Source of the DNA: Palleronia sp. THAF1
GTDB taxonomy: Bacteria; Pseudomonadota; Alphaproteobacteria; Rhodobacterales; Rhodobacteraceae
Direction of reading: 5' to 3'
Assembly: GCF_009363795.1 (NCBI RefSeq)
Contig: NZ_CP045420.1
Coordinates: forward strand, 539,001-603,000
DNA length: 64,000 nucleotides
Part shown: piece by piece, positions 16,691 through 27,413 of the stretch
How positions within the stretch are numbered: position 1 is the first letter of the stretch
How the letters are laid out: every line of letters begins with the position of its first letter
The notes under the pieces: model-generated
Told to the model about the DNA's origin: nothing
What the model saw: the letters and a program-made list of their open reading frames with translations, nothing else
The model's database searches: none
Translations under genes and position numbers: made by a program

Positions 16691-17589
16691 GCGTCCTCGT
16701 GCGACGGGGGAAGCTGGATCGTCAGGTACTGCTCGCTCATCTCGAAGGTAAACGGGCCGTCCATGCGGCCCTTCTCTCCATCGAAGGCCAGTAGGTTCCG
16801 GCGTTTGCGTGTTTCGATCACGGCCTTCGGGGTTGAGATCAGGGCGTAATCCTTGCCGCGCAGGGGTTTTCCACGCACCAAACGTGCCGTCATCTTGAAT
16901 AGGGCCAACCGGGTTTCGGCTAGCGTGACCAGTACGGCGAAGTTGTCCTTGTCGATCGCCTCTGCCCCGTCGATTCCGAAGGAGTCCAGCTGGTAGGCAG
17001 AGCGCGCCACGAAGACGAGCGCGGTGCGGTATTCCTTTGTCTCGCCATTCGCGGTGATCGTGACTTTCATCGCCTTGCGGAACCGCAGGAACGTCTTGAC
17101 CACCGACCAATGCGCGGCGAGTCGGAAGCGGCCCCAGCGGGAATAGACGGTCTCTCGCTCGCGCAGGATGGCGGGATAGATGCCAAGCGAGGCGTTGTTC
17201 AGGAACGCCTTGCCGTTGACGGTGCCGATCCGGATATCGTGGGGCGTGCCCTGGTCGATCTGGCGGGCGGCTTCCTCTGGGTTTTCGGACAGGCCCAGCC
17301 CGCGCGCGAAGAAGTTGAACGTGCCCAGCGGCAGCACACCCATGGCGACACCCTTGCCCAGCATCGCCTCTGCAACTGCCATGACGGTGCCATCGCCACC
17401 CGCCGCCACAACGATATCGGGCGACTTCGCCAAGGCACGGTCCACCGCGTCAGAGATCGGGTTGTCGGGGTTCCAGTCAACTTTCTCGGCAATCTCGCCG
17501 AAAGCCGCCATAGCGCGGTCGACCGCTTCGGCGTCACGGCTGTTCTGGCCGGATTTTCTGTTGGCGATAAGGACGATACTGGGCGACAT
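16687..17589 (-). CDS. Diacylglycerol/lipid kinase family protein (YegS-like)
   Basis: The 300-residue protein has the DAGK catalytic domain: SIVLIANRKSGQNS at the start, the nucleotide-binding GGDGT at 64-68, LPLGTFNFFARGLG, and SLGIYPAILRER. Such enzymes phosphorylate diacylglycerol or related lipids at the membrane using ATP. The start ATG 17589 places the NRKSG motif at residue 10, as usual. It is coupled to the downstream phosphoesterase gene by an ATGA overlap. The frame extends upstream without motifs. Confidence 0.9.
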   Translation of the reverse strand: MSPSIVLIANRKSGQNSRDAEAVDRAMAAFGEIAEKVDWNPDNPISDAVDRALAKSPDIVVAAGGDGTVMAVAEAMLGKGVAMGVLPLGTFNFFARGLGLSENPEEAARQIDQGTPHDIRIGTVNGKAFLNNASLGIYPAILRERETVYSRWGRFRLAAHWSVVKTFLRFRKAMKVTITANGETKEYRTALVFVARSAYQLDSFGIDGAEAIDKDNFAVLVTLAETRLALFKMTARLVRGKPLRGKDYALISTPKAVIETRKRRNLLAFDGEKGRMDGPFTFEMSEQYLTIQLPPSHEDA

Positions 17590-17644
17590 GGCGCGGCTCC
17601 TGCGATGCGCTGACACAACGCCGCAGGGTTCTGGTTTGTTGCGC

Positions 17645-19245
<1,601 letters not shown>

Positions 19246-19249
<4 letters not shown>

Positions 19250-20457
19250 TGGAACGTCTTTCTCGGGTCGAACGCGTCGCGGATGCCCTCGAAGATGAAG
19301 ACCAGCAGCGACAGCATGATCGCGAAGGTGAAGAAGGCGGTGAAGCCGAGCCACGGGGCCTGCAGGTTCTGCTTGGCTTGGAGTGTCAGTTCCCCCAGCG
19401 ACGGGGCGGACGACGGCAGGCCGAAGCCCAGGAAGTCGAGCGAGGCCAACGTGCTGATCGTGCCGGTGATGATGAAGGGCAGCATCGTGACGGTCGCGAC
19501 CATGGCGTTGGGCAGCATGTGGCGGAACATGATCGTCCAGTTTGACACGCCAAGCGCACGGGCGGCGCGGACATATTCGAAATTGCGGGCGCGCAGGAAT
19601 TCGGCGCGGACAACGCCCACGAGCGCGGGCCAGCCAAACAGGACTGTCACGAAGACCAGCAACCAGAATCCGCGCCCTAAAATCGCGAAGAGGATGATGA
19701 TGACGTAGAGTGACGGGGTAGAGACCCAGATCTCGATGAACCGCTGAAAGATCAGATCGGTCCAGCCGCCGAAGAAACCCTGCACGGCCCCTGCAAGGAT
19801 GCCGATGATCGAGGTCAGGACCGTCACGATCAGCGTGAACAGGATCGACAGGCGGAAGCCGTAGATCACCCGTGCGGCCACATCCCGCGCCGTGTCGTCG
19901 GTGCCAAGGATATGCGCGCTGTCGGGGGCCGAAGGGGCCGCGCCACCGATGTCGTTGATGGTGTCGTAGCTGTAGGGGATCGGCGGCCACAGAAGCCAAC
20001 CGGCCTGCGCGCCTTCGGCCACGGTGCCTTCGTCGATGATGCCTTCGGGGTCGTCGAAGCAATCCTCCAGCCCGCCGGACTTGATCAGGCACTGCACCTC
20101 GATATCGGCGTAGACGGCCTCTGACCGGAAATCCCCGCCGAACGCCGTTTCGGGGTAGAAGCTGAAGATCGGCGCGCGCAGCTCCCCGTCGTAGCTGACG
20201 AGGATGGGTTTGTCGTTGGCGATGAACTCGGCAAATAGCGACAGGCCGAAGATGATCGCGAACAGGATCAACGACCAGAACGCCCGCCCGTTGCGCCGGA
20301 AATTACGCCAGCGGCGTTCGTTGAGCGGCGACAGGTAGCGACGACGGCGCTTTGGGCTGACCGGCGGCGGGGCGTCGTGGCCGGGCGATGGCGTCGGCGG
20401 CGGGCCTTCCAGATCGGGCGCGGTCGCACCGTGAGAGAGTTGGTCGTAGTTCGTCAT
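19246..20457 (-). CDS. yejE: Peptide ABC transporter permease (YejE-type)
   Basis: The 403-residue inner-membrane permease starts MTNYDQLSHGATAPD with a Pro-rich cytoplasmic leader, a first TM at about 60-80, and then a roughly 100-residue periplasmic insertion with IPYSYDTIND, as in YejE/OppC proteins. The BPD-transport domain follows, including the EAA-like loop RNFEYVRAARALGVSNW before MFRHMLPNA. ATG 20457 is chosen over the in-frame upstream start at 20505 because GAAGGGTGAG directly precedes it. It is two bases from the yejB stop. Confidence 0.93.
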
Positions 20458-20458
20458 C

Positions 20459-21556
20459 TCACCCTTCCCGCGATTCGAAGTCGATGCGGGGGTCGACGAA
20501 GACATACATCAGGTCGGACAGGATGCCGACGATCAGGCCGATCAGGCCGAAGAAGAACAGCGTGCCGAAGATCACCGGGTAGTCGCGTGCGACAGCCGCT
20601 TCGAACCCCAATCGGCCCAGACCGTCGAGCGAGAAGATCGTTTCGATGATCAGGCTGCCGCCGAAGAATACGCCGATGAACACCGCCGGGAAGCCCGCGA
20701 TGATGATGAGCATCGCGTTGCGGAAGACGTGGCCATAGAGGACCGTCGACTCCTTCAGACCCTTGGCGCGCGCGGTCACGACGTATTGCTTCTTGATCTC
20801 GTCCAGAAAGCTGTTCTTGGTCAGCAGCGTCAGCGTTGCGAAGGCGCTGATGGTGGAAGCGGCGACCGGCAAGGCGATGTGCCATAGATAGTCACCTACC
20901 TTGCCGAGAAGGGACAGCTGGTCGAAGTTGTCTGACGTTAGGCCCCTAAGCGGGAAGATCTGGAAGTAGGACCCGCCCGCGAACAGAACCAACAGCAGAA
21001 TCGCGAACAGGAAGCCGGGGATCGCGTAGGCGACGATGATCAGCGCGCTGGTCCATGTGTCGAAGCTGGACCCGTCGCGCACCGCCTTGCTGATGCCCAG
21101 GGGGATCGACACGAGGTAGGCGATCACTGTCGACCAAAGACCCAGCGTGATAGACACTGGCAGCTTTTCGACCACGAGTTCCAACACGCCGATGGACCTG
21201 AAGTAACTCTCACCGAAATCGAAGCGGATGTAGTTCCACATCATACCGACGAAGCGCTCCAACGGTGGTTTGTCGAAGCCGAACTCGCGTTCCAACTCTG
21301 CGATGAACTCTGGCGGCAGGCCGCGTGCGCCTGCGTATTCGCTGTCCGACGATCCGGCGGCAGAGAAGTCCTCTCCGGGACTCGTCGCACCACCGCCAGA
21401 GAAATTCGAGAAGACGTCGCCGCCGCCTTCCATGCGGGCGATGACCTGCTCGATCGGGCCGCCGGGCACGAATTGGGTCAGCACGAAGTTGACCACCATG
21501 ATGCCGAACAGCGTCGGGATGATCAGCAGCAGACGGCGTAGGATATAAGCGCCCAT
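20459..21556 (-). CDS. yejB: Peptide ABC transporter permease (YejB-type)
   Basis: The 365-residue permease begins [20 protein letters not shown], the standard N-terminus of DppB/YejB proteins, with TM1 at about 8-28. A periplasmic region of about 110 residues includes a Gly/Ser-rich part, then five more TMs. The EAA loop reads [20 protein letters not shown]. It forms the translocation channel with YejE. The gene is 6 bases downstream of the yejA stop in one operon. Confidence 0.93.
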   Translation of the reverse strand: MGAYILRRLLLIIPTLFGIMVVNFVLTQFVPGGPIEQVIARMEGGGDVFSNFSGGGATSPGEDFSAAGSSDSEYAGARGLPPEFIAELEREFGFDKPPLERFVGMMWNYIRFDFGESYFRSIGVLELVVEKLPVSITLGLWSTVIAYLVSIPLGISKAVRDGSSFDTWTSALIIVAYAIPGFLFAILLLVLFAGGSYFQIFPLRGLTSDNFDQLSLLGKVGDYLWHIALPVAASTISAFATLTLLTKNSFLDEIKKQYVVTARAKGLKESTVLYGHVFRNAMLIIIAGFPAVFIGVFFGGSLIIETIFSLDGLGRLGFEAAVARDYPVIFGTLFFFGLIGLIVGILSDLMYVFVDPRIDFESREG

Positions 21557-21562
21557 GGGGGG

Positions 21563-23479
21563 TTACAGTACGCCCGCGTCGCGCAACTCTGCCGCCGCGT
21601 CTTCGTCGTACCACCAGAAGTCCAAGACGCCGGTGCCCAAGGGCGGCAGCGTTTCGGGGTGCTTGTAGACGTTGAAATAGGCCAGCCAGTTGTCGGGATT
21701 ATAGTAGACCGGGATGTCGAAGTTGATGCTGCGCAGGACGCGGTCCAGCGCGTTGGTGGCGTCAGTCAGGGGCTGCAGTTCGTTCGTGGTCTCGATGACC
21801 TCGAGAAGTCGGTCCACAGCAGGATCCTTGAGCCGCATGATGTTGCGAGAGCTTTCGTCCGCCCCTTCCGATCCGAACCACTGGCCCAGCCCGGTCGACG
21901 GCTCAAAGCCCATCTGGAAGGCTTGGTTGGTCAGGTCGAACTCACCTGCTCGGCGGCGTTGGACATATTGAGCGGTGTCGATCCGCTCCAAGTTGCCCTG
22001 CACGCCGATCAGTTCAAGATTGCTTAGGAAGGGCGCGATGATCTTGTCGTAGCGCTGGTTGAACTGGATGATTGTCAGGTCCAATACCTGCCCGTCCTTG
22101 CGGCGGATGCCGTCGTTGCCCGCGATCCAGCCAGCCTCTTCCAGCAAGCCGGCCGCTTCGCGCAGGATACGGCGAGAGGGGCGGTTCGTCGACGCGTCAT
22201 GCTCGACGGGGCTGGAGACCTCATCGGTCAGGATCGACGCGTCCAGCAAGCCTTCGTCCACCAGCGGCTGAAGCACGGCGATTTCGCCTTCCGAGGGTGT
22301 GCCCGTTGCGGCCAGATCGGTGCCGGTCCAGAAACTTTCGGGCTGGCCGTAGTCGCCGTAATACAGCGTGTCATTGGACCAAGCGAAGTTCAGCATCATA
22401 CCGATGGCGCGCCGCACACGCTCGTCCTGCCACTTCGGCTCGTTCAGGTTGAAGTTCCACGAAAACCGCTGCGCCACTGTGCCATCGGGGATTTCCTCCA
22501 TCGTGGCGAAGCCGTTGCGCGTGGCGGGGAAGTCGTAGCCCGTGTTCCAGTCGGCGGGATCGGTTTCCGCACGGTAGAGGTATTCGCCAGCGGTGAACGC
22601 CTGCAACGCTGCAGAGGTGTCGGCGAAGTATTCGATGCGGATGCGGTCGAAGTTGTTACGGCCTTGGTTCAGCGGCAGATCGTTGCCCCAGTATTCAGGG
22701 TTCTTCGCGTAGACGACCTGTCGGTTGTAGTCGACGCTATCAAGGACATAGGGCCCGGTGACCATGAACGGCTCTGTCTGGCTTTCGTCCAGCCGGATCT
22801 CGTTTGCTTCAAACCACGCCTTCGAAAACACGGGCGATCCGCCAGCCTGCTGCACGCGCACCTTGGGGGGCATGAAGTCCGAGAAATTGAAGCGAACCGT
22901 ATGATCGTCGATCACCTCGATGCTGTCGTAAAACTGCGCGGCGGATACACGGTATTCGGGGATGCCCTGCTCGACGAACAGCTCGTGCGTGAACTTCACG
23001 TCTTCGGCGGTCATCGGGGTGCCGTCCTGAAATGTCACATCATCGCGCAGGTAGAACGTGGCATAGGTGCGGTCTTCGTCGTATTCGACTTCGGTGCAAA
23101 GGAAGCAGTAGGCGCCGTAGGGATCGTCGAGCACTTCGGTCATCAACCGTTCGGTGCCGATGGAGGCCAGCGAGGCGGGGACGCCGGCACGCGCGTAAGG
23201 ATTGAAGCTGTCGAAATTACCAAGCGACCAAGTGGACAACTCTCCGCCCTTTGGCGCGTCCACGTTCACGTAGTCCAGCACGTCGCCCGGTTCGTATTTC
23301 AGCTCGCCGAAGTTGGTGTAGCCGAAGGCGCGAATGACGCCGTTCTCGTCCGCTTCTTGTGCCGTGGCAGCCAGCGCGGTCAGGGCCAGCGCCGTCCCGG
23401 AGGCCAAGGCCAGCAAAAGGCGGGCGCGGGGATCGGCTTTGGTCTGGGACTTGGCGGCGGCGCGGGGTGCGGGCGTCAT
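21563..23479 (-). CDS. yejA: Extracellular oligopeptide-binding protein (YejA-like)
   Basis: This is the periplasmic solute-binding protein (SBP family 5) that delivers peptides to YejBEF. The product has 638 residues. A signal peptide follows a basic leader (about 1-40, hydrophobic core LLLALASGTALALTALA, cleavage near ATA-QE). SBP-5 signatures include YVNVDAPKGGELSTW, FNPYARAGVP and FYLRDDVTFQDGTPMTAEDV. The YejA subgroup is involved in microcin C and oligopeptide uptake in E. coli. The frame extends to 23758 without signal-like sequence; ATG 23479 with GGAGACGCCC just ahead is preferred. It is the first gene of yejABEF. Confidence 0.93.
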   Translation of the reverse strand: MTPAPRAAAKSQTKADPRARLLLALASGTALALTALAATAQEADENGVIRAFGYTNFGELKYEPGDVLDYVNVDAPKGGELSTWSLGNFDSFNPYARAGVPASLASIGTERLMTEVLDDPYGAYCFLCTEVEYDEDRTYATFYLRDDVTFQDGTPMTAEDVKFTHELFVEQGIPEYRVSAAQFYDSIEVIDDHTVRFNFSDFMPPKVRVQQAGGSPVFSKAWFEANEIRLDESQTEPFMVTGPYVLDSVDYNRQVVYAKNPEYWGNDLPLNQGRNNFDRIRIEYFADTSAALQAFTAGEYLYRAETDPADWNTGYDFPATRNGFATMEEIPDGTVAQRFSWNFNLNEPKWQDERVRRAIGMMLNFAWSNDTLYYGDYGQPESFWTGTDLAATGTPSEGEIAVLQPLVDEGLLDASILTDEVSSPVEHDASTNRPSRRILREAAGLLEEAGWIAGNDGIRRKDGQVLDLTIIQFNQRYDKIIAPFLSNLELIGVQGNLERIDTAQYVQRRRAGEFDLTNQAFQMGFEPSTGLGQWFGSEGADESSRNIMRLKDPAVDRLLEVIETTNELQPLTDATNALDRVLRSINFDIPVYYNPDNWLAYFNVYKHPETLPPLGTGVLDFWWYDEDAAAELRDAGVL

Positions 23480-23610
23480 GGGCGTCTCCTGCAACGAACG
23501 GGCGATGGGCGCTTTGGCGGCTTGGTGAACCGTAGATCGGGGGCCGGGGAGTTCCAAGTTGATTTCGCGTGAGGGGGTGTTTCTGCCTGCGGCGCATTCA
23601 CGACCGCCGA

Positions 23611-23641
23611 AACGAAAAACGCCGACCCGTTGGGGTCGGCG
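23611..23641 (-). terminator. Rho-independent terminator after cycM
   Basis: On the minus strand a 9-bp stem (CGCCGACCC/GGGTCGGCG, 23620-23641) is followed by a T-rich tail (GTTTTTCGTT, 23619-23610). It lies 24 bases past the cytochrome gene stop and 130 bases before yejA begins. Confidence 0.85.
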
Positions 23642-23664
23642 CAACGGTTGGTGAGCCAAAAGGC

Positions 23665-24189
23665 TTAGCCTTCCAATGAGTCCAGATAGGCGATCAAGTT
23701 GGCGCGGTCTTCGATATTGGGAAGACCGTTGAAGCTCATGGTGGTGCCCGGTGCCCAACCCTGCGGGTCGATCAGGAATGCGTTCAGAACTTCAGGGTCC
23801 CATGCTTCGGCTTGCTCGCCCAGTGCGCCGGAGTAGTTGAACCCACCGACAGAGGCGACTTCACGACCCACAACGCCGTTCAGGTGCGGACCGACGGCAT
23901 CGGTTCCGTTGATCTGGTGACAGGCGCGGCATTTGCCGAACACACGTTCGCCCGCGCCGGCATCGGCAGACGCGAATACTTCCTCGAACGGCACTTCCGG
24001 CTCGGCTTCCGCTTCGGCACCATCATCCTCGACCGGGATCGAGTAAGCTTGCGTGATCTCACCGTCGTGGCCATCGCCGTGACCGCCGACGTGGTAGATC
24101 TCTTCCGCCGCCCAGCTTCCCAGAAGGAAGATCAGAAGCGCGCCGCAGAAACTGCCGACGATCTTGGTCAGGGTCATGGTGTCGAACAT
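23665..24189 (-). CDS. cycM: Membrane-anchored cytochrome c (c552/CycM type)
   Basis: The 174-residue protein has one N-terminal membrane anchor (about residues 8-28, within [19 protein letters not shown]), an acidic and flexible linker ([10 protein letters not shown]), and a class I cytochrome c domain. The haem motif CRACH is at 87-91 and the likely Met axial ligand lies at about 151 (TTMSF). Layout and sequence closely resemble Paracoccus CycM, which carries electrons between the bc1 complex and the aa3 oxidase on the periplasmic face of the membrane. A strong terminator follows. Confidence 0.9.
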   Translation of the reverse strand: MFDTMTLTKIVGSFCGALLIFLLGSWAAEEIYHVGGHGDGHDGEITQAYSIPVEDDGAEAEAEPEVPFEEVFASADAGAGERVFGKCRACHQINGTDAVGPHLNGVVGREVASVGGFNYSGALGEQAEAWDPEVLNAFLIDPQGWAPGTTMSFNGLPNIEDRANLIAYLDSLEG

Positions 24190-24314
24190 GAAGCGGCTCG
24201 CCTTGGATTAGGGCCTGTAATTGGCCTGAGTTTGTTTTGTCGGCCACTCTCTATCCGCAACCCATGCGCTTGTTCAAGCGTGTTGGGATGCGACATTGGG
24301 CCGAGGTGCGCGGG

Positions 24315-25229
24315 TTAGCCGCGCGGGTGCGCCTTTTCGTGGATGGCCAGCAAGCGGGCGGTATCGACGCCAGTGTAGGCTTGTGTCGTGGACAGCGAGG
24401 CGTGGCCCAGCAACTCTTGAATAGCGCGCAGATCACCGCCCGCGTCCAGAAGGTGAGTCGCGAAAGAGTGACGGAAGGCGTGGGGCGTGGCGCTGGCGGG
24501 CAGGCCCAGTTGCAGGCGCGCGCTCTCGACCCGGCGCGCGACGAGGCGCGGGTTCAGCGGGCCACCGAGCACGCCCCGAAAGAGCTTGGTGCCGGGCGGC
24601 AGGGGATGCGGGGCAAGTTCGCGGTAACGCTCGACCGCTGCACGGGCGGCGGGCAGGACAGGCACGATCCGTTCCTTGCCGCCCTTACCGATGATGCGCA
24701 GCGTATCGGGTAGGGGAGCGCTGGCGGCATCTAGGCCCAACGCTTCGGAGATTCGCAAACCGCAACCCCATAGAAGCGTCAGAACCGCAGTGTCGCGGGC
24801 GGCGACCCACGGCTCTGTCGCGTCGGTCTCTGCGATGCCGATCATTTCCGACGCGGCATCGACTGACAGGGGGCGCGGCAGCTTGCGGGTATACTTCGGG
24901 GATCGGGCGGCAAGAATGGCGGTGGGGTCCACGCCTTCGCGTTCGGCCAGCCATCCCGCGAAGCCTTTGACCGATGACAGCTTGCGCGCCAGCGACCGGG
25001 GCGACAGGCCGCCGCTACGCTCGGACGCCATCCAAGACCGCATGTCCGACAGGGTGATGCGGGCCAGCAACGCCGCGCCGGTCTCTTCCCCTAGATGTGC
25101 GGTCTGAAACGCCAGAAAGCTGGTCACATCGGTGCGGTAGGCGTCCAGCGTCGCGGTCGCGGCGCCGTCGACGCCGCGCAGATGGTCCAGCCACCGCGCG
25201 ACAAGATCGGCAAGACCCGCAGAGATCAC
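24315..25229 (-). CDS. xerC: Tyrosine recombinase XerC
   Basis: Site-specific recombinase that resolves chromosome dimers at dif with XerD. The product from GTG 25229 is 304 residues: an N-terminal core-binding SAM-like domain (about 5-95) and a catalytic domain. Catalytic residues are visible as Arg159 (GCGLRISEAL), the Lys region GKGGKER (181-187), His250 and Arg253 (HAFRHSFATHLL), His276 (LGHASLS) and Tyr285 (TTQAYTGV). The GTG overlaps the stop of the DUF484 gene (GTGA). The frame upstream of it is a shadow of that gene. The xerC-DUF484 pairing is common in proteobacteria. Confidence 0.93.
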   Translation of the reverse strand: MISAGLADLVARWLDHLRGVDGAATATLDAYRTDVTSFLAFQTAHLGEETGAALLARITLSDMRSWMASERSGGLSPRSLARKLSSVKGFAGWLAEREGVDPTAILAARSPKYTRKLPRPLSVDAASEMIGIAETDATEPWVAARDTAVLTLLWGCGLRISEALGLDAASAPLPDTLRIIGKGGKERIVPVLPAARAAVERYRELAPHPLPPGTKLFRGVLGGPLNPRLVARRVESARLQLGLPASATPHAFRHSFATHLLDAGGDLRAIQELLGHASLSTTQAYTGVDTARLLAIHEKAHPRG

Positions 25230-25936
25230 GCGAGGAAGCGGCGCAGCGTGCGTTCCAGCACTGCGGCGAAGAACGCCAGCAGGTCGGTGCCCTGACCGGG
25301 GCCGAACTGGTGGGGGTCTTCTGCGCCAAGGATCAACATGCCGGGCAGGCGGCCTTCGCCAAGATCCAGCGTCAGGCACGCTTCGGACCGGATCGCGCAG
25401 GCGGTGACATCGCCGTAGATGTCTGGGTTGCCGCAGGCGATCTGCCGCAGGGTCACTTTGCGCGGCTGCCCACCCTTGGCCAGACCGGCGAACAGGCTGA
25501 CATAGCCGGCTTCCGCTAGTCCCAGCACCTCTTTCAGTGTGCCCAAGTGAGCGGTCGAGCGGTCTCCGGCGGTTTCCAGCACCAGCTTGATGCCATCGAC
25601 GCGCAGCGTGTCGGCGACGGGGCCGCGCAGGGAATTGACGAAGCCTTCGAAGGTGTCGTGCTCCAACAGGCCCAGCACCGCGCGGTGGATCATGTTGGTG
25701 CCCGCAAGGTTCTCATATGCCGCCGCGATCACGTTGCGATGCGTGTCCTCCAGCCGGTCCAGCCGCGCTTCCAGTCGTTCCATGGCGATGCCGCGCATGT
25801 CCACGACGTTTTCGCCCCGCCCGCCATCGGCGGCCAAGGCGATGGCGTGCATCAGTTCGGTGTCGTCGAGGATACGATCGGGATCGGACAGCAGGCTGTC
25901 CCGGACGCGGGCGTCCGCCAGGGGATGTGTGCTCAT
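25226..25936 (-). CDS. DUF484 family protein (GAF-like)
   Basis: The 236-residue cytoplasmic protein has an N-terminal helical part containing VVDMRGIAMERLEARLDRLE (a coiled-coil-prone segment, about 44-63) and a C-terminal GAF-like domain with GMLILGAEDPHQFGPGQGTDLLAFF. This is the typical DUF484 pattern, and its partner xerC follows directly with a GTGA overlap. No enzymatic residues are evident; function is unknown, but the pairing with xerC is conserved in other proteobacteria. Confidence 0.88.
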   Translation of the reverse strand: MSTHPLADARVRDSLLSDPDRILDDTELMHAIALAADGGRGENVVDMRGIAMERLEARLDRLEDTHRNVIAAAYENLAGTNMIHRAVLGLLEHDTFEGFVNSLRGPVADTLRVDGIKLVLETAGDRSTAHLGTLKEVLGLAEAGYVSLFAGLAKGGQPRKVTLRQIACGNPDIYGDVTACAIRSEACLTLDLGEGRLPGMLILGAEDPHQFGPGQGTDLLAFFAAVLERTLRRFLA

Positions 25937-26068
25937 GAAACTGCTCTTTTATTGGTTTTGAAACACTGTAGCAGAGGCGAATCGTGTTCGCCTAGCGTTT
26001 TTCCACGGCATTGCCGGGCGATGCAGGTGGGTGACAGGTTCATCTGTCACGCAAGGGGCAGCCTACGG

Positions 26069-26554
26069 TCAGAGCGTTTCTTGCAGAGATCGAAGATCGG
26101 CTTCGCAACTTCTAATGACGTTGCGGCTGTTGTGCATGTCATCCAGCCGAAATTCGCTGTTCATCCGCTCGGATATTTCGATCATCGCTGTGTAGCGGGC
26201 GTCCAGATACTTACAGATCGTGGTGGCGGATATGATGATGGACAGGTCCCGCACACGAAGCGTGGCGATCTTGGGGTCGATCAGGCTGACCCAATCACGC
26301 GCGCTGTGATCTTGCAGACTGTCGCGATGGAAGGGCGCGTTATTCAAGCGCTGCACGACGCATGCCATCTTGTCGATCTCGGCGCGGCTTCGGTCGACGG
26401 ACGACAGCATCATCGACCGCAACGGGTCGCCGGAGGCATTCTGTGCCGCATGCAGGTAGAAGCGCATCGCGTATGAAGCCGTCAGCATCGTGTCGCGCAG
26501 CGCGTGATCGTAAAGGATGCTCAGGTCGTCAGAGTCGAGGTTTACAACAGTCAT
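26069..26554 (-). CDS. Hypothetical helical protein, 161 residues
   Basis: I do not recognise this protein. It starts MTVVNLDSDDLSILYDHALR and is predicted mainly helical, with no TM segment or signal, several Met residues and a C-terminal helix (CEADLRSLQETL). ATG 26554 is preceded by GGAG seven bases upstream, which favours it over in-frame starts at 26569 and 26668. It stands alone between DUF484 and tRNA-Met. A short hairpin (GTGACAG/CTGTCAC, 26031-26050) lies downstream without a T-run. Confidence 0.62.
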   Translation of the reverse strand: MTVVNLDSDDLSILYDHALRDTMLTASYAMRFYLHAAQNASGDPLRSMMLSSVDRSRAEIDKMACVVQRLNNAPFHRDSLQDHSARDWVSLIDPKIATLRVRDLSIIISATTICKYLDARYTAMIEISERMNSEFRLDDMHNSRNVIRSCEADLRSLQETL

Positions 26555-26730
26555 TGCGGTCTCCGGCATTCCGGAAAAGGGGGGCGACGTTGCCAACCAT
26601 GACTTCGGTCGCAACGAAGATATGAGACCTTCGTGTTGGGTTACGTAGCGTAAAATGTGTGAGGGCAAAGGCAGATGTGGTCGGGCGTTGCAGCGTGCAT
26701 GCCAGATAGGTGTTCGGGTAGTGGGGGTGG

Positions 26731-26807
26731 TGGTAGCGTGAGGCGGACTTGAACCGCCGACCCCAGCATTATGAGTGCTGTGCTCTAACCAACTGAGCTA
26801 TCACGCC
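26731..26807 (-). tRNA. tRNA-Met (CAU), elongator
   Basis: The minus strand folds as a complete 77-nt cloverleaf with the 3' CCA encoded. The acceptor is GGCGTGA/TCACGCT, the D-arm carries AGCTCAGTTGGTTAGAGC, the anticodon stem is CAGCA/TGCTG with loop CTCATAA (anticodon CAT), and the T-arm is GGCGG-TTCAAGT-CCGCC. The D-loop and variable region (TAGAGCACAGCAC, GGGGTC) closely match E. coli elongator tRNA-Met, not the initiator or the lysidine tRNA-Ile. The first acceptor pair is G-U (1-72). Confidence 0.95.
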
Positions 26808-26933
26808 ATGAAGCCGCGAGGTATCGCCGGTCTTGGCCCCTGTCAAGACGACCCGCGTCCGGATTGTTCTGGCTTTGCGATATGGCGTGGGATGTGGCGT
26901 GCGAAGGGGGCCAAGAAGCGTGTCGACGTGTGG

Positions 26934-27413
26934 TTAGCCGTCGGTGTCGCCATGGACGGCGAACTGGCTCAGGTCTGCTTCCGGCGCTGGGATCGAGCGG
27001 AAGGCTTCGCGCACGCCTGCTGGCGTCATCTCACGGCTGACGGCGAGAAGGGTGTTCTCTTCGTGGTCGGCACACAGGTCCACCATGTCTTCGATCTGCT
27101 CCAGCGCGACGGGCCGCGCGGCCTCGGCGTCTGGCGCGCCGTAGTCGGTGACGAAATGATGCGCGAGGCCATCGACCAGCCGCGCAAGCTCGCTTTCCGA
27201 TATGCGTGAGATCACCACCAGCGACACGCGCCCGAAGGTTTCCACGCCCAGCCATCCATTGGAAAACGCCTGCTTGCGCTTGCCTTCCAGCTGCGCCTCG
27301 GTCCAGTCGGCGAACTCGAACCCGCCGGGGATGCACCATTCGCCGGTGCGCGCGGGGCGCTCGAAGACCAAGGTGTCGCTCTCGTCCAGATGCACCGCGC
27401 GCGCCAGTCGCAT
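26934..27413 (-). CDS. Conserved hypothetical protein (DUF6505-like) in the Mrp operon
   Basis: The product is 159 residues, starting MRLARAVHLDESDTLVFERP. It contains GEWCIPGGFEFADW, SNGWLGVETFGRVSLVVI and a region ending ALEQIEDMVDLCADHEENTL, then FRSIPAPEADLSQF. No TM segment or signal. From memory it fits a short alphaproteobacterial family (DUF6505) of unknown function. Its ATG overlaps the mrp stop by one base (TGATG), so it is translated with the Fe-S carrier gene; the open frame extends upstream through mrp but is not coding there. Confidence 0.72.
   Translation of the reverse strand: MRLARAVHLDESDTLVFERPARTGEWCIPGGFEFADWTEAQLEGKRKQAFSNGWLGVETFGRVSLVVISRISESELARLVDGLAHHFVTDYGAPDAEAARPVALEQIEDMVDLCADHEENTLLAVSREMTPAGVREAFRSIPAPEADLSQFAVHGDTDG

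Noticed and set aside
22199-23572. 457-codon plus-strand frame opposite yejA
   Set aside because: Antisense shadow; the minus strand encodes a clear peptide-binding protein with a signal peptide.
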